A stretch of 64,000 nucleotides of DNA from JAWPMV01 sp039819665 (lineage in GTDB: Bacteria > Bacteroidota > Bacteroidia > J057), in the NCBI GenBank assembly GCA_039819665.1, contig JBCBRM010000032.1:1-64000 (forward strand). The letters are read 5' to 3'. Shown piece after piece: positions 45,510 through 54,998 of this stretch; positions within the stretch are counted from its first letter, which is position 1, and every line of letters starts with the position of its first letter. The position numbers and the translations under genes are program-made. Under the pieces are notes generated by a model. The model ran no database searches, had not been told where the DNA came from, and saw only the letters and a program-made list of their open reading frames with translations.

Positions 45510-48323
45510 ATGCCATTAGACCCATCCATCAAATCCGTGCTCATTATTGGTAGCGGACCCATCATTATCGGACAAGCCTGTGAATTTGATTACTCCGGAT
45601 CTCAAGCGTCTCTTGCACTCAAAGAAGAGGGCTTGAGAGTTGCTTTGATCAATAGTAATCCGGCGACGATAATGACCGACCCCGTTACCGCTGATGATAT
45701 ATACCTTTTACCCCTTGAAGTTGAATCCATCGAACACATCCTCCAAAAGCAGGAAATAGATGCTGTACTTCCCACCATGGGAGGCCAAACGGCTCTAAAC
45801 CTTGCGGAGAAATGTGAAAAAGCTGGATTGTGGAAAAAGTACAATGTGAAAATTCTTGGCGCTGACATGGCCGCTATTGAGAAAGCTGAGGACCGAGAGC
45901 TTTTCCGGAAAACCATGAATCGAATGGGAATCCCCGTTTGTAAAGCTGAGACTGCCAACTCTTTTTTGAAAGGAAAAGAAATAGCTCAGAGGATTGGATT
46001 TCCTTTAGTGCTTAGGCCTTCTTATACCATGGGAGGGTATGGAGGAGCATTTGTCGATGATGAAAAAGACTTTGACACCCTGCTCACCCGCGCTATGCAG
46101 GCAAGTCCTATACATGAGGTACTTGTAGAACAGAGTATTTTCGGCTGGAAGGAGTACGAGCTGGAGGTGATGAGGGATTATGCAGGAAATAAACTGGTAA
46201 TTTGTACGATTGAGAACTTTGATCCTATGGGTATTCATACCGGGGACTCAATCACAGTAGCACCAGCCATGACCCTGCCTGATACCATCTATCAGGAAAT
46301 GAGAAACATGGCCTTTCGGGTGTTGGATGAGTTGGGAGAGTTTGGAGGAGGATGTAATGTGCAATTCTCGGTCGATCCGGTAACAGATCAAATAATCATC
46401 ATTGAGATCAACCCAAGAGTATCTAGATCCTCAGCACTTGCCTCTAAGGCAACGGGATATCCTATCGCCAGGATTGCTGCGAAATTAGCTGTGGGATATA
46501 GGCTGGATGAGTTGCCAAATCAAATCACAAAAAACACTTCGGCTTTCTTCGAACCTACACTGGACTACGTTATCGTTAAAATCCCAAGATGGAACTTTTC
46601 CAAATTCCAGGGAGCAGATCCGCACCTGGGATTGGGAATGAAAGCCGTAGGTGAAGTAATGTCTATAGGTAGGAGCTTTAACGAAGCCCTTCAGAAAGCC
46701 TGTCAGTCTCTGGAGAACAATAGGAACGGAATGGGGGCAGATGGCAAGGAATTAAGGAACCTGGAACATATCATGTACAGCCTTAAAAATCCTTCCTCAG
46801 ATAGGATATTCCACATCAAGGATGCCATGCATTTGGGGGTTCCGCTAAAGGATATCGTAGAAGCTACACGTATTGATCCCTGGTTCCTAAAGCAAATTGA
46901 ATATCTGGTAATCCTGGAGAAAGAGATTGCAAGGTACACGATAAAAAATATTCCCCGCGAGGTAATGTTAGAAGCCAAGAAAAATGGCTATGCGGATCGC
47001 CAAATAGCCCACCTGTTGGGTTGCATGGAGTCCGATGTCTACAAGAAAAGAAAGGAACAAAAAGTAACACGGGTTTATAAACTGGTGGATACCTGCGCAG
47101 CTGAATTTAAAGCGGAGACTCCATATTACTATTCCACTTTCGATGAAGAAAATGAATCGGAAGTAAGTGATAAAAAGAAAGTCGTGGTCTTTGGTGCAGG
47201 TCCAAACAGGATTGGACAAGGGATTGAGTTTGATTACTGCTGCGTCCACGGAGTCCTTGCAGCCAAAGAGATGGGTTTTGAAACTATCATGATCAACTGT
47301 AATCCAGAGACAGTATCTACTGATTTTAACATTGCAGATAAACTCTACTTCGAGCCGGTCTTCTGGGAGCACGTATTTGAGATTATAGAGCATGAAAAGC
47401 CTGAAGGTGTAATTGTACAGCTTGGGGGGCAAACGGCTCTTAAACTGGCTGAGAAGCTCCACAGATATGGGATCAAGATTATTGGTACCAGCTTCGACAT
47501 GATGGATATGGCGGAAGATAGAGGACGCTTCTCACAATTATTGAAAGATTTGGAAATTCCTTATCCTGACTTTGGAGTAGCGGAAAGTGCTGAGGACGCA
47601 ATCGAAATTGCCAATCGGGTGGGATATCCGGTGTTGGTGAGACCTTCATATGTTCTGGGTGGACAAGATATGCGGATCGTGATCAATGATGACGAGTTGA
47701 CCAAGCACGTGATCAGTATCCTGAGCCGTAGCCCAGGCAATAAAGTACTTGTTGATCACTTCCTGGATGGTGGACTTGAAGGCGAGGTAGATGCGATTTG
47801 TGATGGAGAAGAAGTGCACATCATCGGAATGATGGAACATATCGAACCTGCAGGGATTCACTCTGGAGATTCCATGGCAGTATTACCTCCATTTGACTTG
47901 AGCGATAAAGTGCTAAAAGAAATCAAGGCCATCAGCCATAAGCTAGCAATAGCGATGCAGATCAAGGGATTGATCAATATCCAGTTTGCAGTTAAAGATG
48001 ATAAAGTTTTTATCATCGAGGCAAATCCCAGGGCTTCAAGGACGGTACCATTCATCGCCAAAGCCCATGAGATTCCCTATGTAAACTATGCCACCAAAGT
48101 GATGCTGGGAACGCATAAGTTAAAAGACTTCAATTTTAAGCCAAAATTGAAGGGGTATGCGATTAAGGTTCCGGTCTTCTCCTTCCACAAATTCCCGAAT
48201 GTAGACAAAGCCTTAGGGCCTGAGATGAAATCTACAGGGGAGAAAATATACTTCATCAAAGATTTGAAAGACCCATTCTTTGTGAAGGCCTACAATGAAC
48301 GAAATATGTATTTGACGAGGTAA
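45510..48323 (+). CDS. carB: carbamoyl-phosphate synthase large subunit, lacking the MGS allosteric domain
   Basis: 937 aa against ~1070 for E. coli. Both ATP-grasp halves are complete: VLIIGSGPIIIGQACEFDYS at the start, then a second copy beginning VVVFGAGPNRIGQGIEFDY at about residue 557. Oligomerisation and both carbamate phosphorylation sites are kept. The protein ends shortly after GPEMKSTGEKIYFIKDL, exactly where the C-terminal methylglyoxal synthase-like regulatory domain would start. UMP/ornithine control as in E. coli would therefore be missing. carA is not in the window. It feeds pyrimidine and arginine synthesis. Exact-consensus promoter upstream, terminator downstream. Confidence 0.94.
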   Translation: MPLDPSIKSVLIIGSGPIIIGQACEFDYSGSQASLALKEEGLRVALINSNPATIMTDPVTADDIYLLPLEVESIEHILQKQEIDAVLPTMGGQTALNLAEKCEKAGLWKKYNVKILGADMAAIEKAEDRELFRKTMNRMGIPVCKAETANSFLKGKEIAQRIGFPLVLRPSYTMGGYGGAFVDDEKDFDTLLTRAMQASPIHEVLVEQSIFGWKEYELEVMRDYAGNKLVICTIENFDPMGIHTGDSITVAPAMTLPDTIYQEMRNMAFRVLDELGEFGGGCNVQFSVDPVTDQIIIIEINPRVSRSSALASKATGYPIARIAAKLAVGYRLDELPNQITKNTSAFFEPTLDYVIVKIPRWNFSKFQGADPHLGLGMKAVGEVMSIGRSFNEALQKACQSLENNRNGMGADGKELRNLEHIMYSLKNPSSDRIFHIKDAMHLGVPLKDIVEATRIDPWFLKQIEYLVILEKEIARYTIKNIPREVMLEAKKNGYADRQIAHLLGCMESDVYKKRKEQKVTRVYKLVDTCAAEFKAETPYYYSTFDEENESEVSDKKKVVVFGAGPNRIGQGIEFDYCCVHGVLAAKEMGFETIMINCNPETVSTDFNIADKLYFEPVFWEHVFEIIEHEKPEGVIVQLGGQTALKLAEKLHRYGIKIIGTSFDMMDMAEDRGRFSQLLKDLEIPYPDFGVAESAEDAIEIANRVGYPVLVRPSYVLGGQDMRIVINDDELTKHVISILSRSPGNKVLVDHFLDGGLEGEVDAICDGEEVHIIGMMEHIEPAGIHSGDSMAVLPPFDLSDKVLKEIKAISHKLAIAMQIKGLINIQFAVKDDKVFIIEANPRASRTVPFIAKAHEIPYVNYATKVMLGTHKLKDFNFKPKLKGYAIKVPVFSFHKFPNVDKALGPEMKSTGEKIYFIKDLKDPFFVKAYNERNMYLTR

Positions 48324-48346
48324 TCCTTTGTCATATAGAATTAAGG

Positions 48347-48373
48347 AAGGTGGCTGTTTTGGCCACCTTTTTT
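48347..48373 (+). terminator. rho-independent terminator of carB
   Basis: aaggtggc (48347-48354) pairs perfectly with gccacctt (48362-48369) around a 7-nt loop, continuing into a T-run. Confidence 0.93.
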
Positions 48374-48453
48374 GTTAATTGAATTGAGCTTACAAGAAAG
48401 GAAGGCCGAAAAGGTTTTACACTTACCCATCGGATTTTAGCAAAATCGTATAA

Positions 48454-49155
48454 TTAGACAGGCAATAGATCGCAATACCAATATTTACTATCCCAATTCG
48501 CAGTCTTTTCATCCTCTTTTTTATAATCTCGGAGAATCTTTTCCCCTACTTTCACCTGAATGTCTTCCTGAAAAATCGGCCCACCAAATACATAACTATG
48601 AAACTCTCCATTTTCTCCGCAAGGATCGACTCCTTTCGGGAGATTGGATAAAAAATCTTCATCTATGAGGCATCCGACAAAATCCTTTCCCATCAATCGG
48701 GCATTACAGCAAACCACGTAGGCCTTAAATCCCAATTCTATAAATTCTTCGACCAATTCCCGTGTATCTTTTTCCCAGATCGGAAAGGCAGCTTTAATCC
48801 CTACTTTTTCTAATTCATCCTCTCTATACTTTCGTAAGTCTTCTAAAAATATGTCCCCGAAGATGGCTGTATCGATATCAAGCTCTTTAAGATCAGAAAT
48901 CTTATCATTGACTAGCTTTCCATACGCCTCCATATCAATTCCTTTTGGAAGGCAAAGGGTATGCAGGGGAATATTCAGTTGTTGGGCTTGCGCTATGAGG
49001 AGTTCCTTCCGAACGCCATGCATGGAGATGCGTTCATATTCTTCGCTTATATTGGTAAGAAGTGCCTTTACTTCAAATATGCCTTCTTGTAGAACTTTGT
49101 AGAGCGTGTAGGAAGAGTCTTTGCCACCGCTCCAATTGAAGAAACTTTGAATCAT
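48454..49155 (-). CDS. Dph6/MJ0570-like ATP pyrophosphatase (diphthine-ammonia ligase family)
   Basis: 233 aa from the ATG at 49155. PP-loop FNWSGGKDSSYTLYK at the N terminus, AIFGDIFLEDLRKYRE and GENGEFHSYVFGGP, all hallmarks of the family that includes eukaryotic Dph6. Bacteria do not make diphthamide, so the true role, probably amidation of some metabolite, is unknown. Cytoplasmic, monocistronic. It faces away from the GH32 gene. Confidence 0.85.
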   Translation of the reverse strand: MIQSFFNWSGGKDSSYTLYKVLQEGIFEVKALLTNISEEYERISMHGVRKELLIAQAQQLNIPLHTLCLPKGIDMEAYGKLVNDKISDLKELDIDTAIFGDIFLEDLRKYREDELEKVGIKAAFPIWEKDTRELVEEFIELGFKAYVVCCNARLMGKDFVGCLIDEDFLSNLPKGVDPCGENGEFHSYVFGGPIFQEDIQVKVGEKILRDYKKEDEKTANWDSKYWYCDLLPV

Positions 49156-49276
49156 GTGCAAAGATGGGATTTATCCCAACTCAATTCCAGTATTTTGTTT
49201 GCAAGAATCTCATTTAGGTTTGAGGAACAATTCTTACCTTCCGCATTTCTTCTTCCTCCTTTTTCCTTTCTTTCCC

Positions 49277-49284
49277 TATATTTG
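49277..49284 (+). promoter_or_regulatory. TAnnTTTG -7 box of the GH32 gene
   Basis: tatatttg, an exact consensus, 37 bp before the ATG. No -33 TTTG at standard spacing. Confidence 0.4.
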
Positions 49285-49321
49285 CTCGCCCCACTTAGAA
49301 TTGTAGATTTATCTTCAACCA

Positions 49322-50815
49322 ATGCCAGAATCTCCCTCTGCCTATCAAGAAGCTTTTCGTCCACAATTTCACTTTAGCCCGCCAAAGGCCTGGATGAATG
49401 ACCCTAATGGGATGGTTTATCACCAGGGGATTTATCATCTTTTTTATCAGTATTATCCAGATGATATCATTTGGGGACCTATGCATTGGGGGCATGCAGT
49501 GAGCAAAGATTTACTCCACTGGAAACATCGCCCTATTGCACTTGAACCGGATGAGAAAGGCTATATTTTTTCAGGTTGCGCAGTTGTGGATGTGAATAAT
49601 ACAAGCAGCCTTGGATCTAAGGAGAATCCTCCATTAGTATCAATATTCACCTATCATGATGAGCAAAGAAAACAAGCAGAAGAAAAATCTTTTCAAAGTC
49701 AGGCCCTCGCATTTAGTTTAGACCAGGGGAAAAGCTGGAGTAAGTTTGAGGGGAATCCGGTATTACTAGATGAAAATTTGATCGACTTTCGTGATCCCAA
49801 GGTCTTTTGGCATATTGAAATTGAGAAATGGATCATGATAATTGCTTGTGGAGATCATGTTCGAATTTATCACTCCCCCAATCTTATTGAATGGGAATAT
49901 ATATCGTCCTTTGGGCAAGGTCAGGGATGTCATGAAGGAGTATGGGAATGTCCAGATCTATTTGAACTTAGTTTAGGAGAAAGTGGAAGAAGTAAATGGG
50001 TCATGCTAGTGAGTTTGGTGAAAGGTGGACCAAATGGTGGATCTGTTACTCAATATTTTATAGGCGAATTTGATGGCTTTTCTTTTAAAAATGAAGGAGT
50101 TGAGCAGGAAATCAAATGGCTGGATTTTGGTACAGATAATTATGCGGGAGTAACTTGGTACAATGCCCCAACAGAAAAAGGGGAAAAGGTATTCATCGGA
50201 TGGATGAGTAATTGGGATTATGCGGCATCTACCCCAACAGAAAACTGGAGAGGAGCCATGACACTTCCTCGAACTTTATTTCTGCTTGACTTAGATGAAG
50301 GAATTTATCTGGGTATGAAGCCTTTTTCTTCCATTCTCAATCTTAGGGATAAAGAGATTCAGTTGGAGAGGACCATTAAAAAGAATTCTGTTATTGAATG
50401 GATAGCTTCGATTGGGCACAGTCCTTTACTAGCGTTGCTAGTTAAGGCATGGGATAAGGACTTCTTAAAGCTTGAACTGAAATTCACCAGTGAAGGGGGA
50501 AAATGTTTGTATGTCCAGCTTGATCCTATAAAAGGCGAACTCCTACTTGATAGAGGAAAGTTGGAGAACGAAGGATTGGGGGATAAGTTTACTCCTCTCT
50601 TGAAGGCGCCTTTACTTAAAGGTTCCCAAAAGGAAGGCCTTCATATTTTCCTGGATACTTCTTCCATCGAAATATTTAGTTGTGGAGGAGCTATTAATAT
50701 TAGTGCACAGATTTTCCCGAAAGAAAACTTTTATAAAATTGAAGTTAGGGGGGAGGGATCTGGATTCGAAGAAGTCGATATTTCTTTATTTGAATTGAAG
50801 TCGATATGGAAGTAA
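49322..50815 (+). CDS. glycoside hydrolase family 32 (sucrose/fructan hydrolase), cytoplasmic
   Basis: 497 aa, no signal peptide. The five-bladed propeller holds the three GH32 acids: Asp27 in WMNDPNG (nucleophile), Asp158 in the FRDPKV motif (stabiliser) and Glu209 in WECPD (acid/base). A C-terminal beta-sandwich follows (about 350-490). Acts on sucrose, sucrose 6-phosphate or short fructans taken up into the cell. No transporter or PUL partner lies next to it, so uptake is encoded elsewhere. Confidence 0.92.
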   Translation: MPESPSAYQEAFRPQFHFSPPKAWMNDPNGMVYHQGIYHLFYQYYPDDIIWGPMHWGHAVSKDLLHWKHRPIALEPDEKGYIFSGCAVVDVNNTSSLGSKENPPLVSIFTYHDEQRKQAEEKSFQSQALAFSLDQGKSWSKFEGNPVLLDENLIDFRDPKVFWHIEIEKWIMIIACGDHVRIYHSPNLIEWEYISSFGQGQGCHEGVWECPDLFELSLGESGRSKWVMLVSLVKGGPNGGSVTQYFIGEFDGFSFKNEGVEQEIKWLDFGTDNYAGVTWYNAPTEKGEKVFIGWMSNWDYAASTPTENWRGAMTLPRTLFLLDLDEGIYLGMKPFSSILNLRDKEIQLERTIKKNSVIEWIASIGHSPLLALLVKAWDKDFLKLELKFTSEGGKCLYVQLDPIKGELLLDRGKLENEGLGDKFTPLLKAPLLKGSQKEGLHIFLDTSSIEIFSCGGAINISAQIFPKENFYKIEVRGEGSGFEEVDISLFELKSIWK

Positions 50816-50953
50816 AAAATCAAATCCAGGTCGTGTCTTTTCGAAGTAATTTCTGCTTAATTAAAAGCATCCTCCTGAAACCCTCAAAGAAGAAGCTTAT
50901 TTCTTTTCCCCGGATGTCCTGATTAGCACTTAGGTCAAATCTTCTAGTCAGGT

Positions 50954-50991
50954 CATAAAAAAAGAATCCCGAATTACTTCAGGATTCTTTT
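50954..50991 (-). terminator. rho-independent terminator of the LamG-T9SS gene
   Basis: On the minus strand aaaagaatcc (50991-50982) pairs with ggattctttt (50969-50960) around a 12-nt loop, and the stem runs into at least seven T. It lies 36 bp behind the stop codon at 51027. Confidence 0.85.
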
Positions 50992-51026
50992 GTTCGAAAT
51001 TCGAATTATTTGTCAATTCGTATAGA

Positions 51027-52316
51027 CTAGAACTTGACGATACGTTGAACAATATTTTCTCCTGGTAAATCCAGACTTAGGAAATACAGTCCGTTGGCAA
51101 GTGTACTAATGTCTATTTGATTTTTATCCATCTCGGATTGGAGAATGGTTCTGCCGGTATTATCGATGATTCTATATCTCAGGTTTTCTACATCGATACC
51201 ATCAATATTTATCAAAGATTGACTCGGGTTCGGATAAATATTTAGCACCCCTAATCCACTTGAGTAAACTGAAACCATTTCAGAATAATCAAAAGCACCA
51301 TTTATATCAATTTGCTTTAATCGATAATAATTCTGGCCTTTTTTAGGATTGTTGTGGAGGAAGTTGTAGCTATTAATTTCAGTTACAGCTCCTTTTCCTT
51401 CAACAAATCCCAACTCTTCCCAATTATCCAGATCGGTAGAGAATTGTACCTCAAAACCAGAATTGTTGATCTCCTGGGTAGTTTCCCAGTCCAGAGAGAT
51501 CCCTTCTGAGGTATTAAGGGCTTTGAAAGATAGAAATTCAACAGGTAAGGGAGCATTAGAGGCTACCCAATTGGAAATAGGTCCAGCTAAGCTGAATCCG
51601 CTAAGACTCCCATCGAGTCCATTACCTGATACATCTGATAATGAAATGGTACAAGGTACAGTAGGGCAACCACTGCCATTGTCTCCTCCTGCAACTCCTA
51701 GATTGAAATTGTAGTATGCAGAGAGATTGGCTTCAGCACCGCTTAGTTCCGTATTAAGCGTGGATTGAATATCGGCCAAACTGCGGCTTACACTCCAAAT
51801 CCTTACCTCTTCCAACAATCCATCATAAGGTCTTTCTGGGCTAAAGGTTGTTCTTCGCCCCAAATCGATGTTTGTATTGGAAAACACAGTCGCATCAGTT
51901 GCTATCATGTTTCCTAAAACTCCATCGATGTAAATTTCCGTGTAATTGGTTCCATCGCTAACGATCGCTATATGATGCCATCCATTGCTGATATCGGTAT
52001 CTGTAGCTGTGTAATTGTTGCCGCCACTACTTATGATTACTGTTTCATCAACGACTGCACCCGTAACATTATTTAAGGCAATCCAAAAGGAGGCAGAGTT
52101 AAAATTGAATAGCAATACGGAGTTTCCACTACCATCTAACACATCGTTAGAATTGATATAGAATTCAATGGTATGAAAACTTCCCGGGATTGTTCCAATG
52201 GTAACTACATCATCAATTCCATCAAATGACAAGGCATTTCCTCCCTGAGCAAGGGCATGATTTTGAAAACATAAAAGAATTACAAACGACAGTAAATAGG
52301 TAAAGGTTTTTTTCAT
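51027..52316 (-). CDS. secreted LamG-domain protein with T9SS sorting domain
   Basis: 429 aa. Signal peptide (about 1-24, ending ALAQ). Residues 27-205 are a concanavalin A-like LamG jelly roll (GNALSFDGIDDVVTI, WHHIAIVSDGTNYTEIYIDG, DGLLEEVRIWS). A fibronectin-III-like segment follows (about 255-345, PLPVEFLSFKALNTSEGISL). The C-terminal ~75 residues (LNIYPNPSQSLINIDG to the basic end) are a type A T9SS sorting domain. Probably a surface-bound carbohydrate or matrix-binding protein. No catalytic motif. Confidence 0.9.
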   Translation of the reverse strand: MKKTFTYLLSFVILLCFQNHALAQGGNALSFDGIDDVVTIGTIPGSFHTIEFYINSNDVLDGSGNSVLLFNFNSASFWIALNNVTGAVVDETVIISSGGNNYTATDTDISNGWHHIAIVSDGTNYTEIYIDGVLGNMIATDATVFSNTNIDLGRRTTFSPERPYDGLLEEVRIWSVSRSLADIQSTLNTELSGAEANLSAYYNFNLGVAGGDNGSGCPTVPCTISLSDVSGNGLDGSLSGFSLAGPISNWVASNAPLPVEFLSFKALNTSEGISLDWETTQEINNSGFEVQFSTDLDNWEELGFVEGKGAVTEINSYNFLHNNPKKGQNYYRLKQIDINGAFDYSEMVSVYSSGLGVLNIYPNPSQSLINIDGIDVENLRYRIIDNTGRTILQSEMDKNQIDISTLANGLYFLSLDLPGENIVQRIVKF

Positions 52317-52921
52317 GATTCGTGAGATAAAGTTGTAAATACAATGATTTGTTCGAATACTAATAGGTATAAATTAAAAAAATGATCATCCCTGTAGGAT
52401 TAATGGTTTGGGCAATATTTCGACTGCAAAATTATAAAGATACAGGATGCTATCTTTCTGATTTTCATGGTTTATTGGGGTGTTATGCGTGCTTGATATA
52501 CAATATCAGAAAAATCTATTAAGGCTCATAAAAAAAATCAATTCTTCAGCCAAAATTTCGATTTTGACTTAATCCGCATAAGCTTAGAACAGCTTGATGT
52601 GAGAAATTTAGCAGGATGCAGGAAAAAAAGGACAGGTAGAAGACAATTATATAGGTTTTTGTTTAATAAATTTGCACAGAAGTTAAACAAAATATATCTT
52701 ATAGAGGTTAGCTAATATGTTACAAATAATATTCACAAAGATTTATCTCATACATTCTTGAGATCCCGGGAGGTGAGTCTTGCAATTAGGAAATATTTAA
52801 TGACACATGTATGGGACTTCAGCGGTTAGACCTGAAATCACAAATGAAACCCTTATTGTACTTAGTATTAGTACCCTCGAGTCCGGGAGCGATCCCGGGC
52901 TTTCTATCTATTGGGTATATA
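52317..52921. other. 600-bp gap with a GNRA-looped hairpin, no intact gene
   Basis: AT-rich region with no credible protein. ccggga (52883-52888) and tcccgg (52893-52898) form a perfect 6-bp stem around a gcga (GNRA) tetraloop, followed by gctttct. A related cccgggag segment lies near 52764. These islands contrast with their AT-rich surroundings and adjoin the cyclase remnant, suggesting leftover non-coding sequence from a lost gene or element. Confidence 0.5.
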
Positions 52922-53232
52922 CTAACTGACAAAATTCTTATCCAATTTTCCTTTACTTTTGGCCTTAATTTTACCTCGGTATTCGCAGGCTAATTGATCT
53001 TTTAAAAGGTAATAGGGGAATGCTGAAATATTTATCCGACTGGCAGTGTTAACCGCGTCGCCAAAAAGATCATAGGTGATTTTATTTTTTCCAACTACTC
53101 TTGTAGGAATAGGACCCGAATAAATACCGATTCCCACTGTTTATATGATAGCATTGCTTTTATTTCGATCGTTTAAGTATTCTAATACTTTTTGAGCAGC
53201 AATCACACACTTTAGGCATTTTAAGTTGGATT
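52922..53232 (-). pseudogene. class III adenylate/guanylate cyclase, C-terminal remnant
   Basis: The minus strand encodes GIGIYSGPIPTRVVGKNK, then YDLFGDAVNTASRI, the conserved end of a class III cyclase catalytic domain (compare GIHTGP...GDTVNTASRM). It continues to LACEYRGKIKAKSKGKLDKN and a natural stop. The usual ~8 residues after SRI are missing. Just upstream, in the same frame, CVIAAQKVLEYLNDRNKSNA is also cyclase-like but is cut by TAA shortly before GIGIY. The first catalytic half and any sensor are absent. It is therefore a decayed gene. Confidence 0.85.
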
Positions 53233-53240
53233 ATTTGATC

Positions 53241-53804
53241 CTATTTCTCGGCAGCGTGTAGGGCCCAGTCTGTTTCTAGCCCGTCTATACTTTTCATGTT
53301 TTTTTCAAGGATATAGGCTTTCATCCCCTCTTCTCCTTTCCGATCAGTCCACTTATCGAATTGATCTCTTCCTCCCTTGTATTCATAAACCGGAACCCCA
53401 TATCCGCAGGAAGTTTGAACAGATTCTACATCGATTACGATAATTTGTCGGGTATTCCTTGCTAACTCAAAGTGAGATGCATAAACTTCCCAATCTTTTG
53501 TACCGGGTATAACTGCCCTCCCTTTGCCATAAATCCTTAAAATATTCGGCACTTTGTCAAAAGAACAGAACATAATGGTGATCCGTGAATTTTGAAGGGT
53601 ATGGGCGGAAGTTTCATTTCCACTCCCAATTAAATCCATATAGGCCACTTCTTTTTCCGATATCACACTAAATGAATCCAGTCCTTTTGGGGAAATATTG
53701 ATCCGTGAATCAGCCTCGAGAGCTGCAGTTCCCGTAAAGAATAATTTCTGATTTTCAATGAATTTTTGGTGAGCTTCTGTTAGGATGTCTGTGAATTTTG
53801 CCAT
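53241..53804 (-). CDS. pyridoxamine 5'-phosphate oxidase-like flavin-binding protein
   Basis: 187 aa. FFTGTAALEADSRINISPKG followed by VAYMDLIGSGNET and NSRITIMFCSF is the split-barrel FMN-binding pattern of the PNPOx-like/general stress superfamily. It lacks the extra C-terminal segment of true PdxH, so an FMN- or F420-like redox function is likelier. Cytoplasmic. It lies 45 bp behind the NAT gene on the same strand, possibly one transcript. Confidence 0.85.
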   Translation of the reverse strand: MAKFTDILTEAHQKFIENQKLFFTGTAALEADSRINISPKGLDSFSVISEKEVAYMDLIGSGNETSAHTLQNSRITIMFCSFDKVPNILRIYGKGRAVIPGTKDWEVYASHFELARNTRQIIVIDVESVQTSCGYGVPVYEYKGGRDQFDKWTDRKGEEGMKAYILEKNMKSIDGLETDWALHAAEK

Positions 53805-53848
53805 AGGGAGTATCTTTCGTTAAGTAAGCTTTATTGTACGATCCTCGA

Positions 53849-54643
53849 TTAATTTTGGCTGGAATTTTTTGAGAATTCTTCTGACCAGAAATTGCTATTG
53901 ATTCCAAAATATTGCTTTAGGTATTTTTTGACTTCTTCTTCATTTATAATGCTGATCTCTTCCGTTTTCTCCCCATTACGAATTTTTAATCTATCATTTA
54001 AAAGACTGATTCTACCCTTTGGGGTAGCGAGGGTACATAGCCTTTTTTGGGTGAAAGGTGAATCTTTAGACTTTTGGTGAAACTGGCACATTCTTTCAAA
54101 TTCTTCGAATGCTCTATGTGCTAGACTCATGAGGTATTGAGGCTTCCATTCATTTTCGACTTTCTGGCTTAGCAGAAATTGCTGTTCGGCATAAGCTTCA
54201 AAACGAAATATTCCTCGGGGATCTTCAATTTCTTGATCTGATTGGAAGGCTAGGGGATAAAGTGAAAACTCACCGAAGCCTACATCTACCAAAAATACTC
54301 CTTCTGCAAGATCACAAAGAATGGCTAAGTGATCATATTCCTGACCAAATTGTTCATTAGAGCCATATACACGTGCCGAAATTCGCCTCAGACGATAGCC
54401 AAGTTTTTCCAGAAGAAAGTAGAACAATCCATTAAGTTCATAACAAAATCCTCCCCTCTGTTCTTCCATGACCTTCTGAAAAATCTTTTCCTTATCCAGA
54501 ATAATCTCACGACCATAATGGATGTCTAAATTCTCAAATGGGATTTGATAGATATGCTGACTTTGCAACTCTCTTAAAAGTCTGAGGTTAGGTTCCAGGT
54601 TTCCCTCATAGCCGATCCTGTTCAGATATGCCTGTATATCCAT
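53849..54643 (-). CDS. nat: arylamine N-acetyltransferase
   Basis: 264 aa. The catalytic triad of the NAT family is visible: Cys67 in QRGGFCYELN, His105 in YDHLAIL and Asp120 in LVDVGFGE. The N-terminal IPFENLDIHYG is also a family signature. It acetylates arylamines and hydrazines with acetyl-CoA, or related acyl-transfer chemistry, in the cytoplasm. Upstream lies a possible TAnnTTTG box (54683-54676). It is followed by the flavin-binding gene. Confidence 0.93.
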   Translation of the reverse strand: MDIQAYLNRIGYEGNLEPNLRLLRELQSQHIYQIPFENLDIHYGREIILDKEKIFQKVMEEQRGGFCYELNGLFYFLLEKLGYRLRRISARVYGSNEQFGQEYDHLAILCDLAEGVFLVDVGFGEFSLYPLAFQSDQEIEDPRGIFRFEAYAEQQFLLSQKVENEWKPQYLMSLAHRAFEEFERMCQFHQKSKDSPFTQKRLCTLATPKGRISLLNDRLKIRNGEKTEEISIINEEEVKKYLKQYFGINSNFWSEEFSKNSSQN

Positions 54644-54998
54644 GATTTTAATTCGTTGAAATCCTTTTTCAGTTTCAAAATTAAAAGGATGTTTCCCCTA
54701 AAATTATTGACAATGAAAGACCCATTAAATTTAGGTATACATCCTATCAGCTTTCCATGAAATTATGATTGAGTGAAGTATATATTAATTAAAAATGAAA
54801 GAGAAAAAGATACCATTAAATCTACTTTGTAAAATTGGAATGTTTACAGCTAGCTGCTAATTTTTTATTCCATATAAACTCGACCCTTCAGGTTCGGGAA
54901 TTAAAATTCAAATTCAAGCATTCACATCCCCATTCAAGCATTGATTACTAAATCAAAGCCTAATAATCTATGTCTAATTTTCACTTAACATATACTTT
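54644..54998. other. 355-bp intergenic region, nothing clear
   Basis: AT-rich divergent promoter region between nat and the choice-of-anchor I gene. It holds a tandem attcaagcatt repeat (two copies near 54915-54945) and a possible -7 box for nat at 54676-54683. No gene or RNA recognised. Confidence 0.6.

Noticed and set aside
46968..47462. 164-aa antisense frame inside carB
   Set aside because: Shadow of a strongly conserved gene, with no motif of its own.
48454..49155. Diphthamide synthesis
   Set aside because: The family is shared with eukaryotic Dph6, but bacteria lack diphthamide, so only the family name is kept.
52811..52993. 60-aa + strand frame
   Set aside because: Overlaps the cyclase remnant on the other strand and has no domain or coding-like pattern.
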